DNA from: CAJINA01 sp964636125 | GTDB taxonomy: Bacteria; Desulfobacterota; Desulfobacteria; Desulfobacterales; CAJINA01 | DNA length: 64,000 nucleotides | Direction of reading: 5' to 3' | Assembly (NCBI GenBank): GCA_964636125.1 | Contig: CAZWPX010000022.1 | Coordinates: 1-64,000, forward strand | In this document: one piece after another, positions 49,656 to 60,200 of the stretch | Numbering within the stretch: the stretch's first letter is position 1 | Layout of the letters: each line of letters starts with the position of its first letter | Notes under the pieces: generated by a model | The model's database searches: none | What the model was told of the DNA's origin: nothing | The model's input: only the letters and a program-made list of their open reading frames with translations | Program-made: the position numbers and the translations under genes

Positions 49656-51104
49656 CTATTTTTCCAGTTTAATCACCAGGTAGCCCGCATTGGGACGCAG
49701 GATGAGCAGGCTGAATTCAGTCTTTTTGTCAATCTTACCCAGCAGCTTGTGGTACTCTTTCAGGCTGCCGACCCGCTTGCGATTGATCTCTTTAATGATG
49801 TCTGCTGTCCGGATACCGGCCCGGTCACCTTTGCCGCCCGGTTCGACTTCGGTCACCAGCACCCCCTTTTCGCCACCATCCACTCCGAGCCGGTGTGCAG
49901 TCTCTTTGGTGAGGGCGGTCACCTCAATTCCCAGGGCACTGCTTCTCTCCTGGTCAGCCTTGGCCTGCCGCTGGTCGTCTTCGCGTTTGGCCAGTTTGAC
50001 AGTCTTGGTAAGCTCTTTGCCGTCCCGGAGAAGCGCTATTTTAGCCTCCTCGCCCACGGTAAGTCCGGCAATCATCCGGCTGAGCTGCCGGCTGGTTGAA
50101 ATTTCCTTGCCATTTACCTTTAGAATAATATCGCCGACTTTGATACCGGCTTTGTCGGCCGGATCATTTTCAAATACCTGGGAAACGAGTACACCCGAGG
50201 CGTCATCCAGTTTATAGTAGTCTTTAAGTTCGGCACTCAGGCTCTGTATGCCGACCCCCAGCCAACCCCGGGTAACCCCTTTTCCGGTTTTAAGCTGGGT
50301 AATGATGTCTCCGGCCATGTCAATGGGGATCGCAAACCCGATGCCCTGCCCCCGAGCGACAATTGCCGTATTGATGCCAACGACTTCGCCTTTTAGATTC
50401 AGCAACGGCCCACCGCTGTTGCCGGGGTTGATGGATGCGTCGGTCTGGATAAAATCGTCATAGGGTCCCGAACCAATGATACGCCCCTTGGCGCTGACGA
50501 TTCCGGCTGTCACGGTCTGCTCAAGCCCGAAAGGACTACCGATGGCAACCACCCAGCTGCCCACTTCCAGTGCTTCCGAATCCCCCAGCTTAAGGGCATT
50601 CAGGCCTTTGGCATCTATCTTGATGAGCGCCAGGTCCGTATTGGCATCCCGCCCGATCACTTCAGCCTTATATTCCTTTTCATTGGACAGTTTAACCGTA
50701 ATCTCGTCGGCCCCTTCAATCACATGATTGTTGGTCACAATGTATCCGGTTTTGTCGATTATAAAACCAGAACCGAGGCTTCTCTCTTTGTAATCCCGCT
50801 GGGGACTGTCTCCCCGGGGGCCAAAAAACTCATGGAAAGGATCCTTCTCCCCAAAAGGATTTCTCTGGCCAAATGGATTCCCAAAAAAATGTTGAAAAAC
50901 GCGTCCTCCGCCTTTCATCGTCTTGACCGTCCGTATATTCACCACGGCCGGACGCGCCTGTTTCGCCAGAAAACTGAAATTCGCAGGAACCATCTGCACC
51001 AGTTCAGTACTCTTGGCAATTACTTCTCCCGGGCCGACGCCCAGGGCCAGACCTATTGTCAGAGCTGCAATTAACAGCGGTGTCCAGATTGACTTATTGC
51101 GCAT
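49656..51104 (-). CDS. degP: HtrA/DegP-family periplasmic serine protease
   Basis: 482 residues. A signal peptide (about 1-30, LLIAALTIGLALGVGPGEVIA) is followed by a trypsin-like protease domain with His127 (TNNHVIEGAD), Asp157 (DANTDLALI) and Ser230 (NPGNSGGPLLN). Two PDZ domains follow (about 265-360, GWLGVGIQSLSAELKDYY; about 385-480). It degrades or refolds damaged envelope proteins. The start follows AAGGAGGTTTTAA. It sits downstream of a response regulator and sensor kinase in the same orientation with about 100 bp between, so they probably control its envelope-stress expression. Confidence 0.96.
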   Translation of the reverse strand: MRNKSIWTPLLIAALTIGLALGVGPGEVIAKSTELVQMVPANFSFLAKQARPAVVNIRTVKTMKGGGRVFQHFFGNPFGQRNPFGEKDPFHEFFGPRGDSPQRDYKERSLGSGFIIDKTGYIVTNNHVIEGADEITVKLSNEKEYKAEVIGRDANTDLALIKIDAKGLNALKLGDSEALEVGSWVVAIGSPFGLEQTVTAGIVSAKGRIIGSGPYDDFIQTDASINPGNSGGPLLNLKGEVVGINTAIVARGQGIGFAIPIDMAGDIITQLKTGKGVTRGWLGVGIQSLSAELKDYYKLDDASGVLVSQVFENDPADKAGIKVGDIILKVNGKEISTSRQLSRMIAGLTVGEEAKIALLRDGKELTKTVKLAKREDDQRQAKADQERSSALGIEVTALTKETAHRLGVDGGEKGVLVTEVEPGGKGDRAGIRTADIIKEINRKRVGSLKEYHKLLGKIDKKTEFSLLILRPNAGYLVIKLEK

Positions 51105-51204
51105 TTAAAACCTCCTTGGGTTAACTGTTGCATTGTTTGTTCCCTTGAACATAATGCCTGAAGCTAACCACAAGATGACCGCAAGATTACCATTTGGTAA
51201 TGTT

Positions 51205-52623
51205 CTAGATTGGAAAAACGATCGTAAACGTGCTGCCCTGGCCTTTCTGGCTTGACACCCGGATATTTCCGCCATGGGCACGCACAACCGTCTGGGCAAG
51301 ACTCAAACCCAGGCCGGTTCCCGGCAGGGAACGGCTTTCATCACACCGAAAGAATCGATTAAAAATCAGCGGCAGATCTGTTTCACTGATCCCGGTTCCG
51401 GTATCTGTCACCTCCACCTGAATGGACCGCCCCGCATCCAACGCAACCTTCACGGCAATCTGTCCGTCCGACGCGGTGCATTTAATCGCATTGTCAATCA
51501 GGTTCGACAACATTCTCTGCATCATCCTCAGATCACCCCGGAACGGACAGGCACCGACTGTCTCGCAGGTTAAATGCAGACCGCTGTCCTCTGCCAGGGG
51601 GCCAAAAAGGGCACAGGCTTCCCGGGCAATGACCGCCAGATCAAGCCCTTCAAATTGAATATTACCTACACCCGCCTCGGTCTTGGAAATGATCAGCATT
51701 GTGTTGATCATATCCAGAAGGCGATCACACTCCTCAATAGTATCAGCGGCCATATTTTCATATTCACCCACTGTCGCCCCGGTTGTCAGAGTAATTTCGG
51801 CCAGACCGCGCAATCTTGTGATCGGGCTGCGCAGATCATGTGCTATGTTTTCACTCATTTCACGAATACCGGTTACGAGTTCTTCAATCCTGTCCAGCAT
51901 GGTATTAAAGGCACCCGCAAGCCTGTCAATCTCATCACCATGCCGCTTTTCCACGACCACGCGCTCTTGTAGTGATTCACTTGAAATTTTACGGGCTGTG
52001 ACGGTTACGGCCGCGACGCCGGACAGGGCTCTTTTTGACAACAGCCAGCCAATCACCACAGCAAGGCTGAACAGGACCAGCATGGTAACCGCAAAAATTC
52101 TTACCAGGGCACCCAGAAAGCGGTCGTTGGCATTGAGGGACTGCCCCATTTGAATGATGATCCGCGGACCGATAAAGCTGTAGAATATTCGCACCTCGCT
52201 GGCGGTTTGGGCATGTGTGACGGTTTCCAGAACCGCAAGCTGCCCTTCCAGCAAATGTCGAATAGCTTTGGCGTTTACGGCCAGATCTTTCCAGTAGGAC
52301 GGGGACGAAGACCAGAAAACTTCCCCGTTGGGAGCCAGCATCCGTATGAAAACTTCTTTTTCCCCAAATGCTTTGGTTTCAATAAACGCTGCTTCCTGAA
52401 CATCTTCTAAATCCCTAATCGCCAGGACGGCCGCAAAATGACCGTTTCGCCTTTCCAGGTTCCGGTCGGTTCTTTCCATGAACTCGAAGGCCAGCATCCA
52501 ATAGGTCACTGTAAATGCAATTCCCAGCGATACCATAAACAACATTGCATACCAGAGCGTTAAACGCAGTGTCAGCGAAGGCCTGTATTTAGCGAGCATT
52601 CTTGAGAACATATCCGACTCCAC
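51205..52623 (-). CDS. Sensor histidine kinase
   Basis: 472 residues. Two membrane helices (about 19-42, LTLWYAMLFMVSLGIAFTVT; about 170-192, FAVTMLVLFSLAVVIGWLLS) enclose a periplasmic sensor of about 125 residues. A HAMP domain, HisKA with the phosphorylated His in ENIAHDLRSPITRLRG, and HATPase with NLIDNAIKCT, VTDTGTGI and GTGLGLSLAQT follow. The organisation is like CusS/heavy-metal or envelope-stress kinases. Its 5' end overlaps the response-regulator stop; internal ATGs at 52611 and 52599 are alternative starts. Confidence 0.95.
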   Translation of the reverse strand: MESDMFSRMLAKYRPSLTLRLTLWYAMLFMVSLGIAFTVTYWMLAFEFMERTDRNLERRNGHFAAVLAIRDLEDVQEAAFIETKAFGEKEVFIRMLAPNGEVFWSSSPSYWKDLAVNAKAIRHLLEGQLAVLETVTHAQTASEVRIFYSFIGPRIIIQMGQSLNANDRFLGALVRIFAVTMLVLFSLAVVIGWLLSKRALSGVAAVTVTARKISSESLQERVVVEKRHGDEIDRLAGAFNTMLDRIEELVTGIREMSENIAHDLRSPITRLRGLAEITLTTGATVGEYENMAADTIEECDRLLDMINTMLIISKTEAGVGNIQFEGLDLAVIAREACALFGPLAEDSGLHLTCETVGACPFRGDLRMMQRMLSNLIDNAIKCTASDGQIAVKVALDAGRSIQVEVTDTGTGISETDLPLIFNRFFRCDESRSLPGTGLGLSLAQTVVRAHGGNIRVSSQKGQGSTFTIVFPI

Positions 52624-53272
52624 GAACTGTATGGATCAATTTTTCAGTAAATTCTTTATCGACTTTTTCACGCAAGCGGCAAATTCGAGCTTCGACCACA
52701 TTCGTTTGGGGGTCAAAATTATAATCCCACACGTGTTCCATTATCATGGTCTTTGAGACAACTTTGTCTCGATTTCTCAAAAGGTATTCCAACAGGGCAA
52801 ATTCTCGCGGTTGCAGTTCAATTTTTTTTTCACCACGCCGGACCTCCCGGGTCAGTAAATCCATTGTCAGGTCCTGCGCCTCCAACCAGGTCGGCTGGGC
52901 GATATTACACTGTCGTCTGATCAAGGCCTGGACCCGGGCCAATAATTCCGAAAAGGCAAAAGGTTTTGTCAGGTAATCATCACTGCCAGTATACAGGCCT
53001 TTCACACGATCATCGATGGAATCCCTGGCACTCAGAATAATAATCGGGGTTGTAATGTGAGCCTTGCGTAACGCATCTATAACTGCCAGCCCGTTCTTCT
53101 TAGGCAGCATGATATCTATAATAACAGTATCATATGGCTCACTTACAGCGAGATCAAGACCGCGGACACCATCGGGGGCATGATCAACAGCAAAACCGGC
53201 CGATTTAAACCCCTTGATGATGAATGATGCTATTTTGAGATCGTCCTCAACAAGCAGGATACGCATGGTCAC
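52589..53272 (-). CDS. OmpR/PhoB-family response regulator
   Basis: 227 residues. The receiver domain has the acceptor Asp in TVIIDIMLPKKNG, the switch Thr/Ser in IIILSARDS and Lys in DDYLTKPFAFSEL. The C-terminal winged helix includes ELQPREFALLEYLLRNRDKV and HVWDYNFDPQTNVVEARICR. It is the first gene of a regulator-kinase-HtrA group. The start follows CAGGAGGTGACC. The upstream region contains three inverted repeats that are candidate binding sites. Confidence 0.96.
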   Translation of the reverse strand: MTMRILLVEDDLKIASFIIKGFKSAGFAVDHAPDGVRGLDLAVSEPYDTVIIDIMLPKKNGLAVIDALRKAHITTPIIILSARDSIDDRVKGLYTGSDDYLTKPFAFSELLARVQALIRRQCNIAQPTWLEAQDLTMDLLTREVRRGEKKIELQPREFALLEYLLRNRDKVVSKTMIMEHVWDYNFDPQTNVVEARICRLREKVDKEFTEKLIHTVRGVGYVLKNAR

Positions 53273-53436
53273 CTCCTGAAAACTGTAAAAGTATATATGA
53301 CAGCAATCACCCGGGGGACTGTTAGCCAGTCAAATATCGATGGAAATGTTGTTTAGCAGACAGCTTGAGTATTTCCCGAGAGACAAAAACCTGTCTCCCG
53401 ACCGGCCTTCAGGCAGCCCGGAGCGGTTTCAAAAAA

Positions 53437-53449
53437 CAACATATTGTTG
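53437..53449. promoter_or_regulatory. Palindrome CAACATATTGTTG
   Basis: Perfect 5-bp inverted repeat with 3-bp centre. A sister site, CAACAAATTGTTG, lies 172 bp away at 53609-53621. Confidence 0.45.
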
Positions 53450-53454
53450 GGCCT

Positions 53455-53493
53455 CAATAATTGTAGAACAAAGTTTATAACCTACAATTATTG
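53455..53493. promoter_or_regulatory. 12-bp perfect inverted repeat
   Basis: CAATAATTGTAG and CTACAATTATTG separated by 15 bases, AT-rich, about 183 bp upstream of the response-regulator start. Could be an operator or a hairpin; no T-run follows. Confidence 0.5.
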
Positions 53494-53608
53494 TGGTCAA
53501 TTCAGTTTCCATGTTTCTGTTTTTTCCCCAATTGCAGCCAGGCAACCCTCTACAGAGAGTTTTTAGTCCAAAACACAGTGATTAATCATTACATTTGTAC
53601 GAAAATCT

Positions 53609-53621
53609 CAACAAATTGTTG
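53609..53621. promoter_or_regulatory. Palindrome CAACAAATTGTTG
   Basis: Same outer half-sites (CAACA, TGTTG) as the palindrome at 53437, 132 bp before the small Cys-protein gene. Confidence 0.45.
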
Positions 53622-53752
53622 GATGGGTGATTTTCGGGTACTAATTTTGCATATTTTTTTAAATCAGCTACCCTCGGGGGTAGTCTGATACCCAGATATC
53701 AATCAACTACCCCGCTCCTGAACATCAAACATTTTGCTATCTGGAGGCTAAA

Positions 53753-53968
53753 ATGGAAAAAAGACCATCTACGTGCGCAACGTTTGATTTTGAAATCGGA
53801 AACCTTTTGGAAAGCCCCTGTAAACGGTGTCACAAACAGGCACTTTTACCCAAATGCGCCGCAAACTGCAAACTAATCGACGATGTCCAGAAAGCTCTCG
53901 CAGGCGGTATTTCCAGTGTAAAAAACTTTTCACCCGCAGAATCATTTACTATTCTCATAAGTGATTGA
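53753..53968 (+). CDS. Small Cys-rich protein
   Basis: 71 residues with six Cys: STCATF, ESPCKRCHKQALLPKCAANC and KLIDDVQKALAGG. The C-x2-C-x9-C-x3-C spacing suggests a zinc site. Similar short proteins occur in deltaproteobacteria (from memory), of unknown role. A good TGGAGG site lies five bases before the ATG, and a strong terminator follows at 54008. It is transcribed away from the response-regulator group and shares its upstream region. Confidence 0.7.
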   Translation: MEKRPSTCATFDFEIGNLLESPCKRCHKQALLPKCAANCKLIDDVQKALAGGISSVKNFSPAESFTILISD

Positions 53969-54007
53969 TATTAAAATCTCACCGCTGATACAAGGCGGCA
54001 GTAGAGA

Positions 54008-54032
54008 AGCCTGGCCCAGAGGGCCAGGCTTT
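54008..54032 (+). terminator. Intrinsic terminator after the small Cys-rich gene
   Basis: AGCCTGGCCC pairs perfectly with GGGCCAGGCT around AGA, followed by TT, about 40 bp after the stop. Confidence 0.75.
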
Positions 54033-54229
54033 GGGTTGCCCCGGGAAGGGGCTTACAACCCAAATCCGTAGAGTTTGAAGTGGCTAAAGTGATCTAATAT
54101 CTAAAGGTTGTAGAAATAATCAGCCCCCTCTTGCCCGAGCCGGTCTGCGGGCGGTATTTACCCCTTGACTTTATTTTCTCAATTCTTATTATACCGGCAT
54201 CAATTTAAATCGGTATTGAGAGGTTTTGT

Positions 54230-54412
54230 ATGCCAGTGTATGAATTTGAATGCAAGTGCGGCCATGTAACCGAAAACTTGGTTAAACTTGGCACCAAACA
54301 AGTTGATTGCCCTAAATGCAACCAAAAAGCCAAGAAGATTATGAGCCTGTGCGCTTTCGAGTTAAAAGGCAGCGGCTGGTATGCTGACGGCTATTCCTCC
54401 TCAAAAAAATAA
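54230..54412 (+). CDS. FmdB-family zinc ribbon protein
   Basis: 60 residues. MPVYEFECKCGHVTE and VDCPKCNQKAKKIMS give the CxCGxxx...CPxC zinc ribbon of the FmdB/YhcN-like family, with the typical GSGWYADGY C-terminus. Putative regulatory or RNA-linked role; not established. The start follows GAGGTTTTGT. Confidence 0.88.
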   Translation: MPVYEFECKCGHVTENLVKLGTKQVDCPKCNQKAKKIMSLCAFELKGSGWYADGYSSSKK

Positions 54413-54536
54413 GCGGGAAAATCCGAGTCGCAATCCACCTGCCGATTGAAGCCACCTCCCCCCAAAGTGAGCACGTGCAGGCCTTTCCTTTAAATAACGG
54501 CTTACCTTCGAGTTTTAACCACGCCTGGGCCCGCTA

Positions 54537-56903
54537 TCATTTATCGATAGTCTCAGGCAGGTCTGAAGTTCCCGTATCCCAGAATTCCTGCAAGGCCGTT
54601 TCCAGATCACCTGGGTGCCTGATTTTTTCCGGCCGCCAATGCGGCGGCAACAGTTTGCGGTAGCGATAGCGGGCATACCGACTGTCTACCAGGAGCACAA
54701 ACCCCCTGTCCTCTGCCGTGCGAATGACCCGGCCGCCGCCCTGCAGCACGCGGTTAATTCCAGGATACTGGTAAGCGTACTGGAACCCAGCCCTTTCGGC
54801 TGTGTCAAAATAGTGCCTGATCAATTCATTCTCAAATGAAATCCCCGGCAGCCCGACACCGACCACCGCGGCACCTGTCAGCCGGTCCCCTTCGAGGTCG
54901 ATGCCTTCACCAAAAATGCCGCCCAAAACAGCAAAACCGACCACACCGCCCGTGACCCTGATCTGAAACTGGCTCAAGAAAGCCGCTTTTTCCTCAGTGG
55001 TCATCTCAGGTTTCTGAACAATAAGGTTCAATTCCGGTTCTTTGTTCAAGATTGCCGCATGAACCATCAGCATATATTGATACGAAGGAAAAAACAGCAG
55101 ATAATTGCCTCTCTTTTTCGAAATCATTACCCTCAGTATGTCACTCACCATTTCCAGGGTGTCGTTTCTTTTCTGGTAGAGGGTTGAAATCCGATCCGCC
55201 ACAAACGTCCGGAAATGTTCGTTCGGAAAGGCAGACCCGATTTTCAGGCAAGTGGTATCCGGGGCACAGCCAAAAATCCGCCTAAAATAGTTCGCCGGTG
55301 TCAGGGTCGCCGAAAAGAACACGGCCGCAGCACTGGCACCCAGCGACGCGCCCAGGCGACGGGCCGGGTCCAGGCAAAAAAGCCTCACCCGTAAATTTTT
55401 CCCGGACTGTTCCCCCAGAAAAATATAATCAACATCCACCTGGTCAGCTGTTTTGTTAAAATGAACAACCTGAAAATAGAACTCCAAAAGCACCTGGCGA
55501 AAAGCGGCCTCCCGGTTTTTGGCCAGCCAGCGCTCCGCCAGGCGGATAAAATCAGACAGGCGGGATAGAAACTCTGTTGAAACCGCCTTTCTGGAAAAGG
55601 CCCCCCCTGGAAGCAGTTCACAATCCTGGCGGGCTTTAAGCATCCAGCTGTTAATTTTTCCAAGGCACCTGTAGACTGCCGGTAACTGCTGCCGCAGCTT
55701 ACGCCGCAAAGCGAGTACTGCATCTTTTTCAATCTGGGCGGAAAACATATCCCGTGATCGATCCACCAGGTTATGTGCCTCGTCTACCAGGTATATGGGT
55801 TTCTTTCCGGATTCATTGAAAAACCGCCGTAGTGAAACCCGCGGGTCAAATGCATAGTTGTAGTCACAGATAACGCAATCCGAACTATGGACCAGTTCCA
55901 GTGAAAACTCGAAGGGACAGAGCCTGAACTCCCGTGAGACTTGCTCAACTTTAGACCTGGAAAAGTCATCGTCAGCAAAAATGTGCCTGAGCGCTTCATC
56001 GACCCGGTCATAATAGCCCTCTGTGTACTGGCAATCATCCGGGTTACAGGATCTTTCCGGTAGAAAACAGATCTTATCTTTGGCTGTCAGGGTCAGTGTT
56101 TTGACCCGCAGCCCTGCCGCGCGCATGACGGCAAACGCTTTTTGAGCGGCCAGACGGCCGGTTGTCCGGGCCGTTAAGTAGAAAATTGTAGGATTTTCGA
56201 GGATAGATAGTGCTTTTACGGCCGGGAAAAGGGTTCCCATGGTCTTGCCGATTCCGGTGGCCGCTTGCACCAGGAGCTGCTTTTGGTCACGAATGGCCCG
56301 GTAGACATCCACAGCCATTTCTCTCTGGCCGCCGCGAAAGGCTGTAAAGGGAAACTCAAGACCGGCAATGGATGCGTTCCGGCAATCTTGCCAGTCCAGA
56401 TTGAGTTGGATAAGCGCCAGGTAACGGCCGGTAATATCATTGAAACACCGTGCCAGTTCATCCAGGGGATAAATCCTGGCAATTGATTGCATATCGCCGG
56501 TGTCGACCTGGTAGTATGTCAGCAGGGCCTCAACCTCCTCCAGCTGCTTTTCAACGGCGTACATATAGGCATAACACTGGACCTGACCCAGATGGACCGG
56601 ATCCGGGGATTCACAAATTCGGTCAAGATCGCGGGTTGTGGTCTTGATCTCCTCAACTGCGCAGATATCCGCTTTTTCATAAACGCCGTCAATCCGCCCG
56701 CTGACCGCCAGGTGTGCCCGCGCGGTCTCAACTGTCAAGGTGACCGGCACCTCGGCCATATAGCTGGCGGGACGGCTTTTTTGTATCCGCCGGTGAATCC
56801 GAATGCCCTCCCTGGCTCGCCTGGCCTGGGAAAATTCCATGCGCAGATCTCCGGATCGCAGCACCCGGGCAACCATTGCTCTCACAGCCACTTTGCAGGT
56901 CAT
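54537..56903 (-). CDS. Rad3/DinG-like helicase with nuclease-like N-terminus
   Basis: 788 residues from the ATG at 56903 (MTCKVAVRAM); a longer frame to 57107 is low-quality sequence. The N-terminal about 190 residues resemble a PD-(D/E)xK fold: SGRIDGVYEK, then CAVEEIKTTTRDLDRI (E-x-K), and LGQVQCYAYMYAVEKQ, as in Cas4/RecB-type proteins. The helicase core has FPFTAFRGGQREMA (Q-like motif), Walker A ATGIGKTMG, Fe-S cysteines in KICFLPERSCNPDDCQYTEG with a fourth in LCPFEF, DEAH-type LVDEAHNLVDRS, and C-terminal motifs GEGIDLEGDRL and QGGGRVIRTAEDRG. A superfamily 2 Fe-S DNA helicase, probably in repair. It is a single gene. Confidence 0.88.
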   Translation of the reverse strand: MTCKVAVRAMVARVLRSGDLRMEFSQARRAREGIRIHRRIQKSRPASYMAEVPVTLTVETARAHLAVSGRIDGVYEKADICAVEEIKTTTRDLDRICESPDPVHLGQVQCYAYMYAVEKQLEEVEALLTYYQVDTGDMQSIARIYPLDELARCFNDITGRYLALIQLNLDWQDCRNASIAGLEFPFTAFRGGQREMAVDVYRAIRDQKQLLVQAATGIGKTMGTLFPAVKALSILENPTIFYLTARTTGRLAAQKAFAVMRAAGLRVKTLTLTAKDKICFLPERSCNPDDCQYTEGYYDRVDEALRHIFADDDFSRSKVEQVSREFRLCPFEFSLELVHSSDCVICDYNYAFDPRVSLRRFFNESGKKPIYLVDEAHNLVDRSRDMFSAQIEKDAVLALRRKLRQQLPAVYRCLGKINSWMLKARQDCELLPGGAFSRKAVSTEFLSRLSDFIRLAERWLAKNREAAFRQVLLEFYFQVVHFNKTADQVDVDYIFLGEQSGKNLRVRLFCLDPARRLGASLGASAAAVFFSATLTPANYFRRIFGCAPDTTCLKIGSAFPNEHFRTFVADRISTLYQKRNDTLEMVSDILRVMISKKRGNYLLFFPSYQYMLMVHAAILNKEPELNLIVQKPEMTTEEKAAFLSQFQIRVTGGVVGFAVLGGIFGEGIDLEGDRLTGAAVVGVGLPGISFENELIRHYFDTAERAGFQYAYQYPGINRVLQGGGRVIRTAEDRGFVLLVDSRYARYRYRKLLPPHWRPEKIRHPGDLETALQEFWDTGTSDLPETIDK

Positions 56904-57153
56904 ACCCAAATTCGCACCACCCCATTCCCTCCGTAAACTGTTTCCCACCAGGAGTAAACAATTCGATGCTCCGAAAAAACCGGAAAGTATATGCTGCCTA
57001 CCATGCCGCGACCGGCCGGACCAGTAAAATCTGGACCGCTCCCCAACCCTTGATCTTGAATTGACATGCCGGTCGAATTCCCCTATTATGCGAGGTCGCC
57101 TGAACATTGGCGCAAAATTTTTTTTGTTTTATTTCATAAGCTTACATGAAACC

Positions 57154-57168
57154 TGGCTTGGCTGTTGC
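57154..57168 (+). promoter_or_regulatory. Possible sigma-54 -24/-12 promoter
   Basis: TGGCTTGGCTGTTGC keeps GG and GC ten bases apart, as in the TGGCAC-N5-TTGC consensus, 91 bp before the hybrid kinase start. Match is moderate; chance is possible. Confidence 0.25.
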
Positions 57169-57258
57169 CGGGCGACAGCCCCAACATTCGGCCCCCGGGC
57201 CGACCGGACACGTGAAACCGGGAGAATTTAGCCACTGTTTTTGGGAATCCGCTAAACC

Positions 57259-60200
57259 ATGAGAAATCTGCAACCGGTTACGTTAAAAAATAGCACCAGC
57301 AAAGTAGCACCCAAATTTAACAGCCTGATCATCCTGGCCGTCCTTGTTTCTGTCCTGATCTCATCCGCTTTTATAACGGGCTATCTCCTGCACCGCTTCA
57401 ACCTCGATGTTATCGAAAAGGACCGGTTGCACAACAAAGGTCTGGCCTATGCGGTCAAAAGCTTTGTCGACCATGCTTACAGCCTGAATTACCAGCTTTC
57501 CATTCACTCAGGCGTCAAGGCGCCCCTTAACGATGCCGCCCCTGCCTGGGACCTCAGGGTTGCCCGCTATAACTCGGCCATCGGCCGCACCGGCCATACC
57601 GTTGCAACCACCGGACTGCCCCTTCTGACTGAGATGCAGAAGACCTACCCTTTTGTTGATCTGTTTTTTGTTCAGGACAGCAATGGAGATCAGGTGGCCA
57701 GAAGTTTCGGTCACCTGGGCCACCGCGGCGAGCGCTGGTGGTTCAAGCAGATGACAGCCGGCGGGGACCCGCGCCCCTTCTTCTCTGGATCATACTTCTC
57801 AGTAACCGGCAACAAACCGGTCGCATCCGCATTCCACCCGGTTATCATAAATGACCGCTTCGCCGGAATCATGGGCACCGACATCAATTTTGACAGGCTG
57901 CAGGACATGATATCGGGGTATCTGAACTCTCAGGACCTGTATGCCATTGTAATCGACACCAAAGGGGTGATTATTGCCCACCCGGACAAACAAATCCTCA
58001 AGGAGCTCTACAATCTGAAAAAGTTAAACCGCCAGGTTCTGGTGAGGGCCGAGGGTGGCGCGGCCCTGCTGGATGCAAAAGGAAACCACCTGACCGCGGA
58101 GCAGCCCCTGGAGTGGGACCCTGCGGTTCAGGAGGTAGCCATCCTGGCCTTGAACGGAAACCAGGGATACCGCAGAGACATTCATTTCAACGGCAACCAG
58201 TGTACCTTTTACTATGACCCGATTCCCCTGCCAGGTGCCAATGGCACCCACTATGCCACTATCCTGATAAGAAACAACGCCACTTTGAAGCATTCCCGCT
58301 TCACCCTTTTTGCATTCGTGTTTGTATTTTCACTGGTCACTATTGTCCTGCTCATTGCCCTGTTTCGATTCCAGTTTAAGCGGCTGGTCACAAAACCCCT
58401 GGAAGATGTCAATGCCGCCATGCAGAGCCTTGACTTTCCACCGGATGAAGCCCTGCAAAGTGCATCGGCCGATGAATTTCAAGTGCTTGTAAACACCTAT
58501 GTGGATATGCGGATGCGCCTGGCGGCCGCCAACCAGGAGCTGGCCGAGACCAATGAAAAATTGGAACAGCGGGTGACCAAACGTACCCAGGCACTCGAAA
58601 AGACCAACCTGGCACTGCGCAAAGATATAGGACGGCGGAAAAAAGCGGAAAAAGGCTTGAAAGAGGCCGAATCCATTTACCGGCGTACGATCCAGGTTTC
58701 CCCCAATGCCATCACCATCACCCGGCTGAAAGACAACCGCTACTTCCTGGTAAATGATACTTTTTGCCGCCTGTCGGGCTTTGCACTGGAAGAGGTAATC
58801 GATAAAACACCGGATGAATTGGATCTTTTCGCAACAACGGCGGACAGAAAGAAACTGATCACCGCCCTGCAGACCAAGGGTGAACTGAACAACATCGAGA
58901 TCCAGTTTAAATCCCGCCAGGGAACCATCCGGGACATGCTTGTATCGGCCCGAACCCTCCGATTCCAGGGTGAAGACTGCCTGATAGCCGTGGTCATGGA
59001 TATTTCCAGCCGAAAAAAAGCGGAAAACGAAGTAAGGGCCTTGAACCGGGAGCTTGAAAAACGGGTTTCCGAAAGAACGGAACAGCTGGAAATCGCAAAC
59101 AGCTACCTGGAAGAGAGCATTGCCCAGGCCAGGCAGCTGGCCCGGGAGGCCCAGGCCGCCAGTGTGGCTAAAAGTGCGTTCCTGGCCAACATGAGTCATG
59201 AGATCCGCACGCCGATGAACGGTATTATCGGGATGTGCAATCTGGCAAGGGCCACCAAAACAGACCCCAAACAGTCAGAATACCTGCAAATTATCAATTC
59301 ATCCGGTAAAGCCCTGCTCGCCCTGATCAACGACATCCTGGACTTTTCAAAAATTGAGGCCGGCAAGCTCAGTTTTGAAGAAATTCCTTTCACTTTCAAT
59401 CAGGTGATGGATGACGTTCTCGATCTTTTCCTGAATAAAATACCAGACCGGGACATCGAGATGGTACTGGATATCTCGGAAGACACACCCCAACGCCTGA
59501 TTTCAGATCCACTGAGGCTGCGCCAGGTCATGGTAAACCTGCTGTCGAATGCCTTGAAATTTACCGAATCAGGGGAAATCCACATCTCGGTTAAGCCAGA
59601 AAAGGATTCCGACGACACCATCACCCTGCTTTTTTGCGTCCGTGATACCGGCATCGGGATCGCCCCTGAAATTCATGATAAATTGTTTGATGTCTTTTCC
59701 CAGGCGGACTGTTCGACCACACGCAAATATGGCGGCACCGGGCTGGGCCTGGCCATCTGCAAACGGATTGTGCGTCTGATGGGCGGAGAAATATGGGTCG
59801 AGAGTGATATCGGCCAGGGCAGCCGTTTCTATTTTAACGCTGCTTTCAAAAAGGTGGGAAATGAAAAGCCGCGCAAACTTGATTTGCCTGAAAATCTGAA
59901 GAACCGGAATGCGTTGATCGTGGAGGACAACGCTACCACCCGGATCGTCCTGGCTCGGTATGTAAATTCGCTGGGCTTCAACACCGAAACCACCGACAGT
60001 GCCGAACAAGGGCTTGCATCTGTGGCCCGCACCACGACCGCCAACCCGTACACCCTGGTGCTGATGGACATCAGTCTGCCCGGCCTGGATGGATTATCGG
60101 CCCTGCCCAAAATGAAGGCATTCGAAAGCACCGCCAAAACCTGTTTCATTATCATCAGTGCATCGGGACATGAGGCCGAAGCCGAACGGATTGCCCACAT

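Larger units (their letters stand above)
53273..53752. other. 480-bp divergent regulatory region
   Basis: Separates the response-regulator group from a small plus-strand gene. It contains palindromes at 53437-53449, 53455-53493 and 53609-53621 and no coding sequence that I can support. Confidence 0.5.
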
